Assembly (NCBI GenBank): GCA_018376135.1
Contig: JAHABX010000010.1
Coordinates: 49,120-113,119 of the forward strand
DNA: 64,000 bases
Source of the DNA: Clostridiales bacterium
GTDB lineage: Bacteria > Bacillota > Clostridia > Lachnospirales > Lachnospiraceae
Direction: 5' to 3'
Shown: one piece after another, positions 17,208-26,337 of the stretch
How the letters are laid out: each line of letters opens with the position of its first letter
Numbering within the stretch: position 1 is the stretch's first letter
Translations under genes and position numbers: made by a program
The notes under the pieces: model-generated
The model's input: only the letters and a program-made list of their open reading frames with translations
Told to the model about the DNA's origin: nothing
Database searches by the model: none

Positions 17208-19259
17208 CTATTGTATTTCTTCGTATACCGCAAATGCCAGATCCACCCCCGGCGCTTCCTCCGGCGCATAGAGTGCGCCTTCTCCGTACATATCCCATGC
17301 CCCGGACTGGTAATACAGAAAATCTGTCTTCCGCGCACAATCCGGGTTCCGCAGACGGATCTGCAGCCGGTAGGTCTGCTCCCGATCCGGAACCACCTTC
17401 TCAAAGGAGACTGTATAGGCGTCAATACAAGGCGCCTGCGCACCTGTGATCTCACCGGAGGCTACAACCGTTCCTCCCTCGTCCAGGATCTGCAGATCAT
17501 AGACGGAATCATTTGCCGGACCATCCCAGTTTGCCACCCAGATATCCACATGATCAAAAGCCTTCCGGGTCCGGAAGGTCTGGGAAAACTCCGTCTGGAG
17601 CACAAGGCTCTGGCTGCTCTCCTGATCCTGAAGCACCGCATATTCCCGTACCGGCAGCCCGCTTCTGTGCACCGCTGCCCAGACACCGGCAAATACCAGC
17701 AAAATCCCCGTACATGCCGCAGGCATCAGAAAGCGCACCGCCGGAAAGCCGGCGCGCACACGGGTCTCCGCCTTCTCTGCCAGCGAAAGCCCGTCTGCCC
17801 CCCACGCAAGGAGCATGAGCATAAACGGAACACTGTACGCATGATCCACCTCCCAGATCAGGTAGAACAGGTATGCCCCGCAGATATTAAAAGCAAGAAC
17901 GTCCAGAAAATCCCGTTTTCTCCGAAACGCCCTCCACACAAACGCCAGCAGAACAAGCCCCGTCAGCATCCCGTGATAGCTGTGCAGATATACCGCCAGA
18001 TAGTCACTCCTGCCTCCATTTACATACTTCTGGATCCAGGAGGTCTCTCTCATCGTCCTGAACAGAGAATAATAATCATCCGTGCCATCCGAAAACGCTA
18101 CCCGCAGCTTGTTCCGGAACAGGGTCAGAAGCCCTTTTCCGCCCATCTCCTGCATACGCTCCTTCAGACGCGACAGATCTGCCTGGGTCCGTTCCTCTCT
18201 GGTGGAAAAGGAACCGGTATATGCATCATCCGCGCTGTTATACTGCCCCTCTCCCTGCGCACTCATCATGATCCAGTGGACTGCCGGATACCCGGTCTCG
18301 GCAGGATCAAATCCCGCATAGCGGTCCTCCAGCCTGCCGTAGGCGCCAAAGACCAGAACCATCCCTGCCAGCACTGCCAGAAAGCTCACCGCCTCCCGGG
18401 AGGTACTGATATTTTTAAGCTGAAGCATGCCATAGATCAGAAGTGCGGCAATGGTAATAATGACCGTGGCGCGGATCTTAAAACCGCCTGCCAGCAGAAC
18501 TCCCGCCAGCACATACAGCATATATTTTTTCCACAGCTTTTCCTGTTCACGGGCCAGGTCGAAGAGCCGGACCGCTCCCATGGAGAAAGCAAGGGAAATC
18601 GTAGACGTATAATACATCTGCCCCAGAAGATACCAAAGGGGATTCACCGCCGTAAGCAGAAGGAAATAAAGACCTGTACGTCTGCCTCTGTATCTGCACA
18701 CCAGGCGGAACGTACACCACAGTCCCACATTCATAAACAGCAGATTCACAAGCTTCATAAGCTCCATCCAGCCGTCCCTGGGGATACCGAGCACAGAAGC
18801 CGCCTTCAGCCAGACACAGGTGAACAGGCAGATGGGAATGTTATTGGGATACTTCATAAAATAATTCCGGAAATGCGTATCCGCAATGGTTTCATTCTGA
18901 AGCAGCGCCGCTGCTGTATCAAATATCTTCAGGTGATCATACCGAAGAGAGGTCCGCACGGTCAGCACCATCAGGACCTGCAAAAGGATCATAACTCCAA
19001 ACAATGCAGGAACAGCCCTGTCCCAATGCTTTTCCAGCTTATCCGCTCCCCGCCTGAAGATACCCAGCAGAAAAAGTCCCAGAAGCACCGAGGTTCCCAG
19101 CAGAAATACAGGGATCATCCTGCCCTGCAGCACCTCCTGAAGTGCATCTGCATATTTCAGTGTATCCAGCGCTCCATAGAAAATATAGGCGCTGAGCGGG
19201 ACCAGCACCGCAAACAATATGATATACACCGTTTTTCTGCATCCATTCCAGAAGTTCAT
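17208..19259 (-). CDS. Polytopic membrane protein, glycosyltransferase-like
   Basis: The protein has 683 residues from the second ATG, which follows AGGA by 9 nt. About 11-12 membrane segments fill the first 500 residues, and a soluble beta-rich domain occupies the last 140. Features resemble GT-C glycosyltransferases of Gram-positive bacteria that use lipid-linked sugars (FDTAAALLQNETIADTHF with an acidic first loop, and a following YPNN element). It sits between dapF and tagD, suggesting a part in wall or membrane glycan decoration. The family is inferred from topology and not certain. Confidence 0.6.
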   Translation of the reverse strand: MNFWNGCRKTVYIILFAVLVPLSAYIFYGALDTLKYADALQEVLQGRMIPVFLLGTSVLLGLFLLGIFRRGADKLEKHWDRAVPALFGVMILLQVLMVLTVRTSLRYDHLKIFDTAAALLQNETIADTHFRNYFMKYPNNIPICLFTCVWLKAASVLGIPRDGWMELMKLVNLLFMNVGLWCTFRLVCRYRGRRTGLYFLLLTAVNPLWYLLGQMYYTSTISLAFSMGAVRLFDLAREQEKLWKKYMLYVLAGVLLAGGFKIRATVIITIAALLIYGMLQLKNISTSREAVSFLAVLAGMVLVFGAYGRLEDRYAGFDPAETGYPAVHWIMMSAQGEGQYNSADDAYTGSFSTREERTQADLSRLKERMQEMGGKGLLTLFRNKLRVAFSDGTDDYYSLFRTMRETSWIQKYVNGGRSDYLAVYLHSYHGMLTGLVLLAFVWRAFRRKRDFLDVLAFNICGAYLFYLIWEVDHAYSVPFMLMLLAWGADGLSLAEKAETRVRAGFPAVRFLMPAACTGILLVFAGVWAAVHRSGLPVREYAVLQDQESSQSLVLQTEFSQTFRTRKAFDHVDIWVANWDGPANDSVYDLQILDEGGTVVASGEITGAQAPCIDAYTVSFEKVVPDREQTYRLQIRLRNPDCARKTDFLYYQSGAWDMYGEGALYAPEEAPGVDLAFAVYEEIQ

Positions 19260-19315
19260 AGCACCCATTCCTATTATCTTATATTTAGAAGACCCTCTTC
19301 AGACAAATATTCGTC

Positions 19316-20167
19316 TTAGCAAAGTCCCTCCGGAAGAGCAATCTCTCCGTCAAATACGGTTGTCGCCGTCCCCGTCATGTAGACACAATTGTCCGCTTCG
19401 CTCCATTCGATCTCAAGATCGCCGCCCAGCAGATGCACCAGAGCCTTCCGGTCACTGCGTCCGCACAAAACCGCTGCCACCACCGTCGCACAGGTTCCCG
19501 TTCCGCAGGCAAGCGTCTCTCCGGAACCGCGCTCCCACACCCGCATCTCCATGGTATGACGGTCCAGCACCCGGACAAATTCCGTATTGACCCGTCTGGG
19601 AAATCTCTCATGCTTCTCAAACTCAGGTCCGATCTCCTCCAATGGGAACTCTCTTACCGGCGTATCGAGAAATACCACTGCGTGAGGATTCCCCATGGAG
19701 ATACAGGTCATCTTCCATTCTCTGCCGGCTGCCAGGATCGGCTCCTCGATCACCCGCTCACCGTCTGCTATGACCGGGATCTGTGCCGGAGCAAAGATCG
19801 GCTCTCCCATATTCACACGGACCTTGGAGACCTTTCCGTCCTCCACCGTCAGCTGCAGATATTTCATGCCGCCCAGAGTCTCCACCGAGATCTCCGTCTG
19901 ATCCGTCAGACCATAATCATAGACATACTTTGCCACACAGCGGATACCATTTCCGCACATCTCTCCCTGGGAGCCATCCGCATTGTACATATCCATCCGA
20001 AAATCAGCCGTATCCGAGCTTTTGATCAGAATCAGACCGTCCGCTCCGATTCCATAATGCCGGTCACTGACAAAGCGGGCGATTGCCCCCGGCTCCTTCA
20101 GCTCCTGCCTTGTACAGTCCACATATACATAATCATTGCCGATTCCATGCATCTTCGTAAATTTCAT
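19316..20167 (-). CDS. dapF: Diaminopimelate epimerase
   Basis: The 283-residue enzyme converts LL- to meso-diaminopimelate for lysine and peptidoglycan synthesis. Both catalytic cysteines are in their family motifs: GEMCGNGIRCVAKY in the first half and ACGTGTCATV in the second. The N-terminal KFTKMHGIGNDYVYVD is typical. A strong AAGGAGGAG site precedes the ATG. It heads a minus-strand run with the membrane glycosyltransferase-like gene, tagD and the NimA-like gene. Confidence 0.95.
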   Translation of the reverse strand: MKFTKMHGIGNDYVYVDCTRQELKEPGAIARFVSDRHYGIGADGLILIKSSDTADFRMDMYNADGSQGEMCGNGIRCVAKYVYDYGLTDQTEISVETLGGMKYLQLTVEDGKVSKVRVNMGEPIFAPAQIPVIADGERVIEEPILAAGREWKMTCISMGNPHAVVFLDTPVREFPLEEIGPEFEKHERFPRRVNTEFVRVLDRHTMEMRVWERGSGETLACGTGTCATVVAAVLCGRSDRKALVHLLGGDLEIEWSEADNCVYMTGTATTVFDGEIALPEGLC

Positions 20168-20206
20168 TCTTGTCTCCTCCTTATGTAAGGATTATCTTCA
20201 CCGTCC

Positions 20207-20235
20207 ACTATATCAAAAATAGTTCCCGGATACAA
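20207..20235 (-). promoter_or_regulatory. Predicted promoter of dapF
   Basis: On the minus strand, -35 TTGTAT (20230-20235) and -10 TATAGT (20207-20212) are spaced 17 bp apart, giving a leader of about 35 nt. Confidence 0.5.
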
Positions 20236-20262
20236 GATTGAGGGGCAAAAATTATACCGCTG

Positions 20263-20271
20263 CATAGTCTA
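20263..20271 (+). promoter_or_regulatory. Possible sporulation-type -10 element
   Basis: CATAGTCTA, 22 bp before the small cysteine-rich gene, matches the CATAnnnTA -10 pattern of sigma-K-like factors. No good -35 is seen, so this is weak. Confidence 0.2.
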
Positions 20272-20292
20272 TAACAGAAAGGAGCTGAAGCT

Positions 20293-20613
20293 ATGAACAA
20301 TTGTATCTGGATACTATTATTATTGTGCTGCTGCGGCAATCACCATCACGGAACCAGCCACTCCTGCCATGCAGACCAAAGACGGAGCTGCAACCAAAAC
20401 AGGAACCGGGAATGCGAACGCAGCAGAGACTGTGACCGGAACAGAGAACGGGAATGTGAGCGCAGCAGAGAACGGGAACGAGAACGGGAATGCGACAGAA
20501 ACAGAGAACGGGAAAGAGAACGCAGCTGTGACTGTGCCTGCGCACCGGAAAATGTACGCCCAATGCCCCCAAGACCGCCCCGCCCTCCATTTGACGACTG
20601 CGGCTGTAATTAA
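20293..20613 (+). CDS. Small Cys/Arg/Glu-rich protein with hydrophobic N terminus
   Basis: The 106-residue protein begins MNNCIWILLLLCCCGN, a hydrophobic, cysteine-rich stretch. A His/Cys patch follows, then about 50 residues of low-complexity repeats built from RNRE, CERS and RERE units with regularly placed Cys, and a tail with PPRPPRPP and CGCN. GGAGC precedes the ATG at 20293. Similar short proteins with a CCCG-type start and repetitive, usually Gly/Cys-rich body occur in Clostridia, but their function is not known to me. A spore-coat or surface role is only a guess. Another frame through the same bases is a shadow. Confidence 0.6.
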   Translation: MNNCIWILLLLCCCGNHHHGTSHSCHADQRRSCNQNRNRECERSRDCDRNRERECERSRERERERECDRNRERERERSCDCACAPENVRPMPPRPPRPPFDDCGCN

Positions 20614-20632
20614 AAAATATCTCTCAAAAGCA

Positions 20633-20676
20633 TTTCAGGATATAGGGTGTCCCTATATCCTGAAAATCATTTTTCC
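20633..20676 (+). terminator. Terminator of the small cysteine-rich gene
   Basis: TTTCAGGATATAGGG (20633-20647) pairs perfectly over 15 bp with 20651-20665 around a TGT loop, followed by a T-rich tract. Confidence 0.85.
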
Positions 20677-22274
20677 TCTTTTATCATAAAAAATAACAGA
20701 AACGGAGCGCCCAGCATGACCGGATATGCATACCGCAGCAATGCGGTCGGTCCCAGAAGGCTGGTGCCCATATAGGTCCAGAACGGAAGCATCCACAGAA
20801 GCTTCTGATATTCCCTCGTATACCATACATACAGCCCGGCAAATACCATCAGCCAGAAATAAAATCCCATGGACAGAAGCTCCCGCACTATGGGGATCTG
20901 CCTGAAAACCGCATCGGTCCCCACTGCTGAATAGTAACGATATCCCAGCTGACTGACCGGAGTCATCTTTACATGAGGATAGTTCTCATTTCCCTCTTCA
21001 ATATCAAAGCATACAAATTCCAGATATTCACTCGCCGTTCCCGGATACCAGAAAGCAGCCGTCGTATTCAGGAACCCGTCCACATAAATCTTCTTGTTCC
21101 TCAGCCCGACGGTCAGCCAGGTCTTCAGAAACTCCCCTTTATTCTCATTGAACGCTTCCGTATTAAAATAATTCTTGATAGAATCGGACAGATCCGGCGT
21201 ATATAAGGCAAGGGTCTCCTCACTCATAACCGGGCGGATCACATCCATCTCTTCTGCACGGATATCTCCGCCTGCCACATAGGTACGTCCCAGCGTCTGC
21301 ATGACAACACTATAGGCTTCTCTTGGATTTCCCGGCTCCGCGCCGATCAGCTTCAAAAACGGTCCATTGTAGAACTGGTACAAAAGCAGCAGCCCTCCGA
21401 ACAGCAGCAAAAGCTTCTTCCAGTATCTGTGCAGATAAAGGAACAGGAAGGGAGCACACAAAAGCAGCGTATGAAATCCATTATTCCGGAACAGGAACAG
21501 CAGAAGGAAGCAGGAGCCTCCCCTCACAAGAAAGCCATAACCGTTGAAATACTCTCCGGGTCTTACGCACATCTGCCATATCTGCATAAGACAGAGGACA
21601 AAGATTCCGGAAAACACCGTATCCTTCGTTGTGTACACAGACATCATCCCATGGAACGGAAACAGGCACAGAAACAATATCGTCCCCAACTGCAGCCAGA
21701 ACGGAGCTTTTTCTTTTTTCAAAAACCGGGATATCCACGCAAAGATACCGGAAAGCGCCAGCATCTGCATCACCGAACAGACTGCCGCTGCCGTATTGTC
21801 GCTCATCCCCAGCGCCCGGGTCAGCGAAAAGACGCCACACAGGATCCCCGTATGCAGCAGCGGATGATGTGCCGTCAGCCAGCCGGAAAAGGTCCAGCCG
21901 ATCTGATTGGGCGCGTCAGCAGCAAAGATGCCGGGATATCCCCCAAGAAACGCCGGAAGGAAGCTCAGAAAATAGATCCCCCACATGGCAGGGAACCAGT
22001 ACCGCCTTTTTGTGAGCCGTTCCCAGCCATCTGCCCATCTGCCGCTTCCGGTCTGTCTGCGAAGCCATCCGGCAAGCAGCAGAAACAAAAGCACCAGAAG
22101 AACGCTGACCGGCACTCTGCACAGAATCCGGAGCCAGATATTTCTGTGCCACGGATTTTCCGATACTGCCCAGATACTCCCATAATTCTTCAGCATATAT
22201 CCGCAACGATCAAAGGCGGCAAATAGTATGCCGCCTGTCAATGCAAATATTCCTGTCCGAACTCTATCTCTCAT
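20667..22274 (-). CDS. Polytopic membrane protein, DUF6020-like
   Basis: The 535-residue protein has about 12 predicted membrane segments, with a conserved-looking loop after an early helix (GGYPGIFAADAPNQIGW) and a long loop near residues 310-430. It resembles DUF6020 proteins, which look like GT-C glycosyltransferases but have no assigned reaction. Its start overlaps the end of a GT2 gene by 11 bp, so the two form one operon. The GT2 partner probably makes a polyprenyl-phosphate sugar and this protein may transfer it; that is inference from the usual pairing. Confidence 0.6.
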   Translation of the reverse strand: MRDRVRTGIFALTGGILFAAFDRCGYMLKNYGSIWAVSENPWHRNIWLRILCRVPVSVLLVLLFLLLAGWLRRQTGSGRWADGWERLTKRRYWFPAMWGIYFLSFLPAFLGGYPGIFAADAPNQIGWTFSGWLTAHHPLLHTGILCGVFSLTRALGMSDNTAAAVCSVMQMLALSGIFAWISRFLKKEKAPFWLQLGTILFLCLFPFHGMMSVYTTKDTVFSGIFVLCLMQIWQMCVRPGEYFNGYGFLVRGGSCFLLLFLFRNNGFHTLLLCAPFLFLYLHRYWKKLLLLFGGLLLLYQFYNGPFLKLIGAEPGNPREAYSVVMQTLGRTYVAGGDIRAEEMDVIRPVMSEETLALYTPDLSDSIKNYFNTEAFNENKGEFLKTWLTVGLRNKKIYVDGFLNTTAAFWYPGTASEYLEFVCFDIEEGNENYPHVKMTPVSQLGYRYYSAVGTDAVFRQIPIVRELLSMGFYFWLMVFAGLYVWYTREYQKLLWMLPFWTYMGTSLLGPTALLRYAYPVMLGAPFLLFFMIKEEK

Positions 22275-23211
22275 CCTTTAAAAGCTCCTTGTAATGCTTG
22301 TCCATCTGGATCAGATGCATCTCGAACTCCTGTCGGTTCCGCTGCGCGCCCGCCGCCAGGATCAGTCCTGCAAACACCGACTGAAGAGCCGCCATCAAAG
22401 CAAAGCCGCATACGATCAGTGTGGGGAACTTGGGCACCAGCCCCGTCGCAATATACTCCATCAGCACCGGGATAAAAAAGCCAACGCCAAAAACGGTCAG
22501 CACCAGAGCCAGTATCCCGAAGAAATTCATAGGCTTATAATTCCGGTACAGCTTGGCAATGCTCATAAGCACCTTCGCCCCGTCCGAGTAGGTATTCAGC
22601 TTGGATTCACTTCCCTCCGGACGGTCTCTGTACTCAATGATCACATTATCCACCTGCATGTTCTTGTCTGCCGCATGGATCGTCATCTCTGTCTCGATCT
22701 CAAAGCCCTTGGACAGCACCGGGAAGGTCTTGACGAACTGATAACTGAACGCCCGGTAACCCGTCATGATATCCTTGATCTCTGTATGGAACAGATGATT
22801 GATGGTCCCTCTGACCAGTGAATTTCCGAAATTGTGAAACGGTCTCTTATTCTCTGTAAAATAGGTGGAGGACAGCCGGTCACCCACGACCATATCCGCC
22901 TGATGCTCCAGCACCCTGTTCACCATCTCCCGGGCAAACTCTGCAGGATACGTATCATCTCCGTCCGTCATAATATAGACCTGAGCGTCAATCTCACGGA
23001 ACATCCTCCTGATCACATTCCCCTTTCCCTGCTGGTACTCGTGACGAACCACCGCACCCGCACGCCGGGCAAGCTCAACCGTACGGTCAGAGGAATTATT
23101 ATCATATACATAGATCACTGCTTCCGGCAGCACTTCTCGGAAATCGCGCACTACCTTTTCCACAGTCTTTTCTTCATTATAACAAGGAATTAACACAGCT
23201 ATCTTATCCAA
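22264..23211 (-). CDS. GT2 glycosyltransferase with two C-terminal membrane helices
   Basis: The 315-residue protein starts at a TTG preceded by GGGAG at 8 nt. A GT2 catalytic domain (residues 1-215; VLIPCYNEEKTVEKVV, MTDGDDTYPAE with the DxD metal site) is followed by two membrane helices near residues 235-300. This is the dolichyl/polyprenyl-phosphate hexose synthase layout (DPM1/GtrB type). It probably loads a sugar on undecaprenyl phosphate at the inner face of the membrane for the multi-spanning protein encoded next. Confidence 0.85.
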   Translation of the reverse strand: MDKIAVLIPCYNEEKTVEKVVRDFREVLPEAVIYVYDNNSSDRTVELARRAGAVVRHEYQQGKGNVIRRMFREIDAQVYIMTDGDDTYPAEFAREMVNRVLEHQADMVVGDRLSSTYFTENKRPFHNFGNSLVRGTINHLFHTEIKDIMTGYRAFSYQFVKTFPVLSKGFEIETEMTIHAADKNMQVDNVIIEYRDRPEGSESKLNTYSDGAKVLMSIAKLYRNYKPMNFFGILALVLTVFGVGFFIPVLMEYIATGLVPKFPTLIVCGFALMAALQSVFAGLILAAGAQRNRQEFEMHLIQMDKHYKELLKDER

Positions 23212-23251
23212 GTCTCTATCTCCCTCAATCTTTTTGGGTATTTCCCTGTAC

Positions 23252-23281
23252 AGTATAGCATATTCCTTTCTGTTTTTCCAA
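23252..23281 (-). promoter_or_regulatory. Predicted promoter of the GT2-membrane protein pair
   Basis: On the minus strand, -35 TTGGAA (23276-23281) and -10 TATACT (23252-23257) are spaced 18 bp apart, between the citrate synthase stop and the TTG start. Confidence 0.45.
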
Positions 23282-23288
23282 CCCTAAT

Positions 23289-24668
23289 CTAACAGCATCT
23301 GTCATCCAGTCCGCAGTATTCCTTGTGCTCGCCCACATATTTATATGCAGGACGGATGATCTTACCGTTATTCACCACCTCTTCCAGACGGTGCGCACTC
23401 CAGCCGGAAATACGGGAGATCGCAAATATAGGTGTAAACAACTCCACCGGAATACCCAGCATGGAATATACAAATCCGCTGTAAAAGTCCACATTGGCAC
23501 AGATGGGCTTGAACAGACGGCGCTTTCCGGCAATCACCTGACCAGCCAGTCTCTCCACCCGGTCATACAGACAGAACTCCCGCTGAAGTCCCTTCTCCTC
23601 GGAAAGCTTCCGCGCGTATTCCTTCAGGATCACCTCTCTGGGATCTGACTCCGTATACACGGCATGCCCCATACCATAGATCAGACCGGCACGGTCAAAT
23701 GCCTTCTTGTCCAGCAGATCCTCCAGATACTGCACGATCACCGCCTCATCCTCATAATCCGGGCAGTTCTTCTTCAGATCATCAAACATCTGCTGCACCT
23801 TCAGATTGGCGCCGCCGTGCCGGGGTCCCTTCAGGGAAGCAATGGATGCAGCCGTGGCAGAATAAGTATCTGTTCCGGAAGAGGTGACCACATGATTCGT
23901 AAAGGTGGAGTTATTACCGCCGCCATGCTCTGCATGAAGCACCAGTGCCACATCCAGCACCTTTGCCTCCAGCTCCGTGAACTTTCCGTCCGGGCGAAGC
24001 ATCTGCAGGATATTTTCTGCAATAGACAGCTCCTTGTCCGGCAGGCGGATCACCAGCGTCTCATCAAAGTGAAAATGACGATAGGCATGATAAGAATATA
24101 CCGCGATCTGCGGCATCTTGGCGATCAGCTGCAGGGACTGACGCAGTACATTCGGAACCGACACATCATCCGGATCGGAATCATAGCAGTACAAAGTCAG
24201 GATACAGCGCTGCAGTGCATTCATCAAGTTCGGACTGGTTGCCTTCATGATCACGTCGCGGACAAACTGACCGGACAGCTCCTGAAGACTCTTCACCACC
24301 CGCACAAAGCTTCTGAGCTGCTTCGGTGTCGGAAGCTGACCAAAAAGAAGCAGATAGGTTGTCTCCTCAAAGCCATACCGTCTGTCCTCAAAACCCCTGA
24401 CCAGGTCCTCCACACTATATCCCTGAAAATACAGCTCACCATCTGCCGGCATTTTCCTGCCGTCCACACTCTTATAAGAAAGAACATCCGATATCTCGGT
24501 CAGTCCTGTCAGGACTCCCTTTCCGTTGGCGTCACGCAGTCCTCTCTTCACATCATATTCCGTATAGAGTTCCAGATTGATCGCACCGGAAATCATACAT
24601 TCATTTACAAGACGGTCAAATTGTTCATCCAGCTCCTTGCTGAGCTCCATCATGGATGTATTGCTCAT
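23289..24668 (-). CDS. Citrate synthase
   Basis: The protein has 459 residues from the ATG at 24668, which follows AGGAAG by 7 nt. The fold and active-site motifs of citrate synthase are visible: LHAEHGGGNNSTFTNHVV with its catalytic histidine, GPRHGGANLKVQ, GMGHAVYTESDPR, and a C-terminal ISRISGWSAHRLEE. It condenses oxaloacetate and acetyl-CoA, probably for glutamate synthesis in an anaerobe. Length is at the larger end, as in clostridial enzymes. It is monocistronic, with its own promoter. A 2-methylcitrate synthase activity cannot be excluded. Confidence 0.9.
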   Translation of the reverse strand: MSNTSMMELSKELDEQFDRLVNECMISGAINLELYTEYDVKRGLRDANGKGVLTGLTEISDVLSYKSVDGRKMPADGELYFQGYSVEDLVRGFEDRRYGFEETTYLLLFGQLPTPKQLRSFVRVVKSLQELSGQFVRDVIMKATSPNLMNALQRCILTLYCYDSDPDDVSVPNVLRQSLQLIAKMPQIAVYSYHAYRHFHFDETLVIRLPDKELSIAENILQMLRPDGKFTELEAKVLDVALVLHAEHGGGNNSTFTNHVVTSSGTDTYSATAASIASLKGPRHGGANLKVQQMFDDLKKNCPDYEDEAVIVQYLEDLLDKKAFDRAGLIYGMGHAVYTESDPREVILKEYARKLSEEKGLQREFCLYDRVERLAGQVIAGKRRLFKPICANVDFYSGFVYSMLGIPVELFTPIFAISRISGWSAHRLEEVVNNGKIIRPAYKYVGEHKEYCGLDDRCC

Positions 24669-24721
24669 TCTATCACTTCCTGTCTGTTTCATTTTGTATA
24701 CACGTATCCAAATTGAGTTCT

Positions 24722-24750
24722 ATTATACAGAAGTTTATTGGAAAATTCAA
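24722..24750 (-). promoter_or_regulatory. Promoter of citrate synthase
   Basis: On the minus strand, -35 TTGAAT (24745-24750) and a perfect -10 TATAAT (24722-24727) are spaced 17 bp apart. The -35 begins 4 bp beyond the yitT stop codon. Confidence 0.65.
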
Positions 24751-24754
24751 CCGT

Positions 24755-25615
24755 TTATTCGTTGGGGCGCTTATAAAAGCGACCGGAGATCTGCTCTGTA
24801 CGAACCACATTTACAAATGCCTTCGGATCGATCTCCCGGATTGCCCGGACAACCGGCTTGATCTCCTCACTGGACACAACGGAATACACGATCTTGTGGC
24901 TCTTATGTCCAAAAGTTCCTTCTCCCTCGATCAGGGTTGCTCCATGGTGGGTCAGTCCTGAGATGATCTCATAGATCTGTTCCGGAGAATCGGTCACCAC
25001 AAACAGAGTCTTCTGCTGATGCCGCTTATATACCACCTGAATGACCTGTGTGGATGCAAACTGGAAGATGATCGAATATAATGCCTTATCCCATCCAAAC
25101 ATAAGACCCGCTGCCCCAAGAATGATCATATTGAAGCCAAGAACGATATTCCAGGTATCCACGCCCTTCTTCTCAGACAAATAGATTCCCACAAAGTCCG
25201 TTCCGCCCGTAGTTGCATTCATCATCAGGCACAGACCGACTACCATACCGTTGATGATACCGCCGAAAATACAGATCAGCAGCGTATCATAGGTGATCAC
25301 GCAGGACGGCAGAATATCGATCAACACACTGTTTACCCCTATGAACAAAGCCGAATACAGAGTAAACTTTGTACCAACATACCGGATCCCAATATAAAAA
25401 GGAACCGCATTCAGCAGGAAATTGACCAGCGTATAGGAGATGGAAGTCTGAAAAAACTGCGCTCCCGCTCGCTGTATCAAAAGCGTCATTCCGGTCACAC
25501 CGCCTGGATACAGCCCTCCGGTGCGTACAAATGTCCGGACATTTACCGCTGAGATCAAAGCCGCCAGACATATGACAAAAATACGTTTCCCGTCTTCTTT
25601 CCAATCAAACTTCAT
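24755..25615 (-). CDS. YitT family membrane protein
   Basis: The 286-residue protein has five to six membrane segments (DUF161/YitT part, residues 12-195) and a C-terminal DUF2179 soluble domain (LFVVTDSPEQIYEIISGLTHHGATLIEGEG). Motifs NVRTFVRTGGLYPGGVTGM and TGGTDFVGIYLSEKKG are typical. The function of the family is not established; the DUF2179 part resembles small-ligand regulatory domains. Confidence 0.85.
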   Translation of the reverse strand: MKFDWKEDGKRIFVICLAALISAVNVRTFVRTGGLYPGGVTGMTLLIQRAGAQFFQTSISYTLVNFLLNAVPFYIGIRYVGTKFTLYSALFIGVNSVLIDILPSCVITYDTLLICIFGGIINGMVVGLCLMMNATTGGTDFVGIYLSEKKGVDTWNIVLGFNMIILGAAGLMFGWDKALYSIIFQFASTQVIQVVYKRHQQKTLFVVTDSPEQIYEIISGLTHHGATLIEGEGTFGHKSHKIVYSVVSSEEIKPVVRAIREIDPKAFVNVVRTEQISGRFYKRPNE

Positions 25616-25644
25616 TGTTTTATCCCCCTTGTATTCTGTGTATT

Positions 25645-26337
25645 CTACAGAAATCCCTGAAATACGGAAGCGCCCACCACGGTAATCAGACCTGCCACCG
25701 CAATGGACAGACTGCTCATAGCGCCTTCCACCTCACCAAGCTCCATTGCTTTGGCAGTTCCGATGGCGTGAGAAGCCGAACCGATCGCCACCCCTTTTGC
25801 AATGGGATCCTCGATTCGGAACAGTCTGCACACCGCCTCCGCGATCATATTGCCCAGCACCCCTGTAATGATGATCACCGCTACCGTGATCGTCACCATA
25901 CCGCCCAGCTCCTCAGATACACCGATTCCGATCGCCGTGGTGATAGATTTGGGAAGAAGCGTCACATACTGCTCATGAGTAAATCCGAAGATCAGGGAGC
26001 ACACCAGAATCGTCACCAGGCTGGTCAGCACACCTGCCAGGATCCCTCCCGCTATCGCACGGAAATTCTTCTTCAAAAGCTCTATCTGCTCATACAGCGG
26101 CACTGCAAGACAGACCGTTGCCGGCGTCAGAAGATAGCTCAGATATTTTGCCCCTTCATAGTATGTCCCATAATCAATTCCAAATGCCAGCAGGATCCCC
26201 ATCACTGCAAGAATGGAGATCAACAGCGGGTTGAACAGTGCCAGCCTGAACTTTCTCTTCAAAAGACATCCCAGCTCATAGGTCAGGATACTGACCAATA
26301 CCCCGAAAAACACAGAGTCACACAATAATTCCTTCAT
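25645..26337 (-). CDS. lrgB: LrgB/CidB family membrane protein
   Basis: The 230-residue protein starts MKELLCDSVFF, its ATG overlapping the stop of the upstream LrgA gene (ATGA). A longer open frame through the LrgA gene is not the real start. The LrgB family shows SVTTAIG-like PKSITTAIGIGVSEELGG and IGSASHAIGTAKAMELGE, with about six membrane helices. LrgAB pairs affect murein hydrolase activity, and in Bacillus the homologous pair exports pyruvate. Confidence 0.9.
   Translation of the reverse strand: MKELLCDSVFFGVLVSILTYELGCLLKRKFRLALFNPLLISILAVMGILLAFGIDYGTYYEGAKYLSYLLTPATVCLAVPLYEQIELLKKNFRAIAGGILAGVLTSLVTILVCSLIFGFTHEQYVTLLPKSITTAIGIGVSEELGGMVTITVAVIIITGVLGNMIAEAVCRLFRIEDPIAKGVAIGSASHAIGTAKAMELGEVEGAMSSLSIAVAGLITVVGASVFQGFL

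Noticed and set aside
17211..19319. 702-codon plus-strand open frame opposite the membrane glycosyltransferase-like gene
   Set aside because: It is a mirror frame of a convincing minus-strand gene. The product is rich in His/Pro/Arg with no family resemblance and no ribosome-binding site.
20369..20689. Second frame through the small cysteine-rich gene (Thr/Gly/Asn/Glu-rich)
   Set aside because: It runs through the terminator hairpin and has no ribosome-binding site; its repeats merely mirror the DNA repeats of the true frame.
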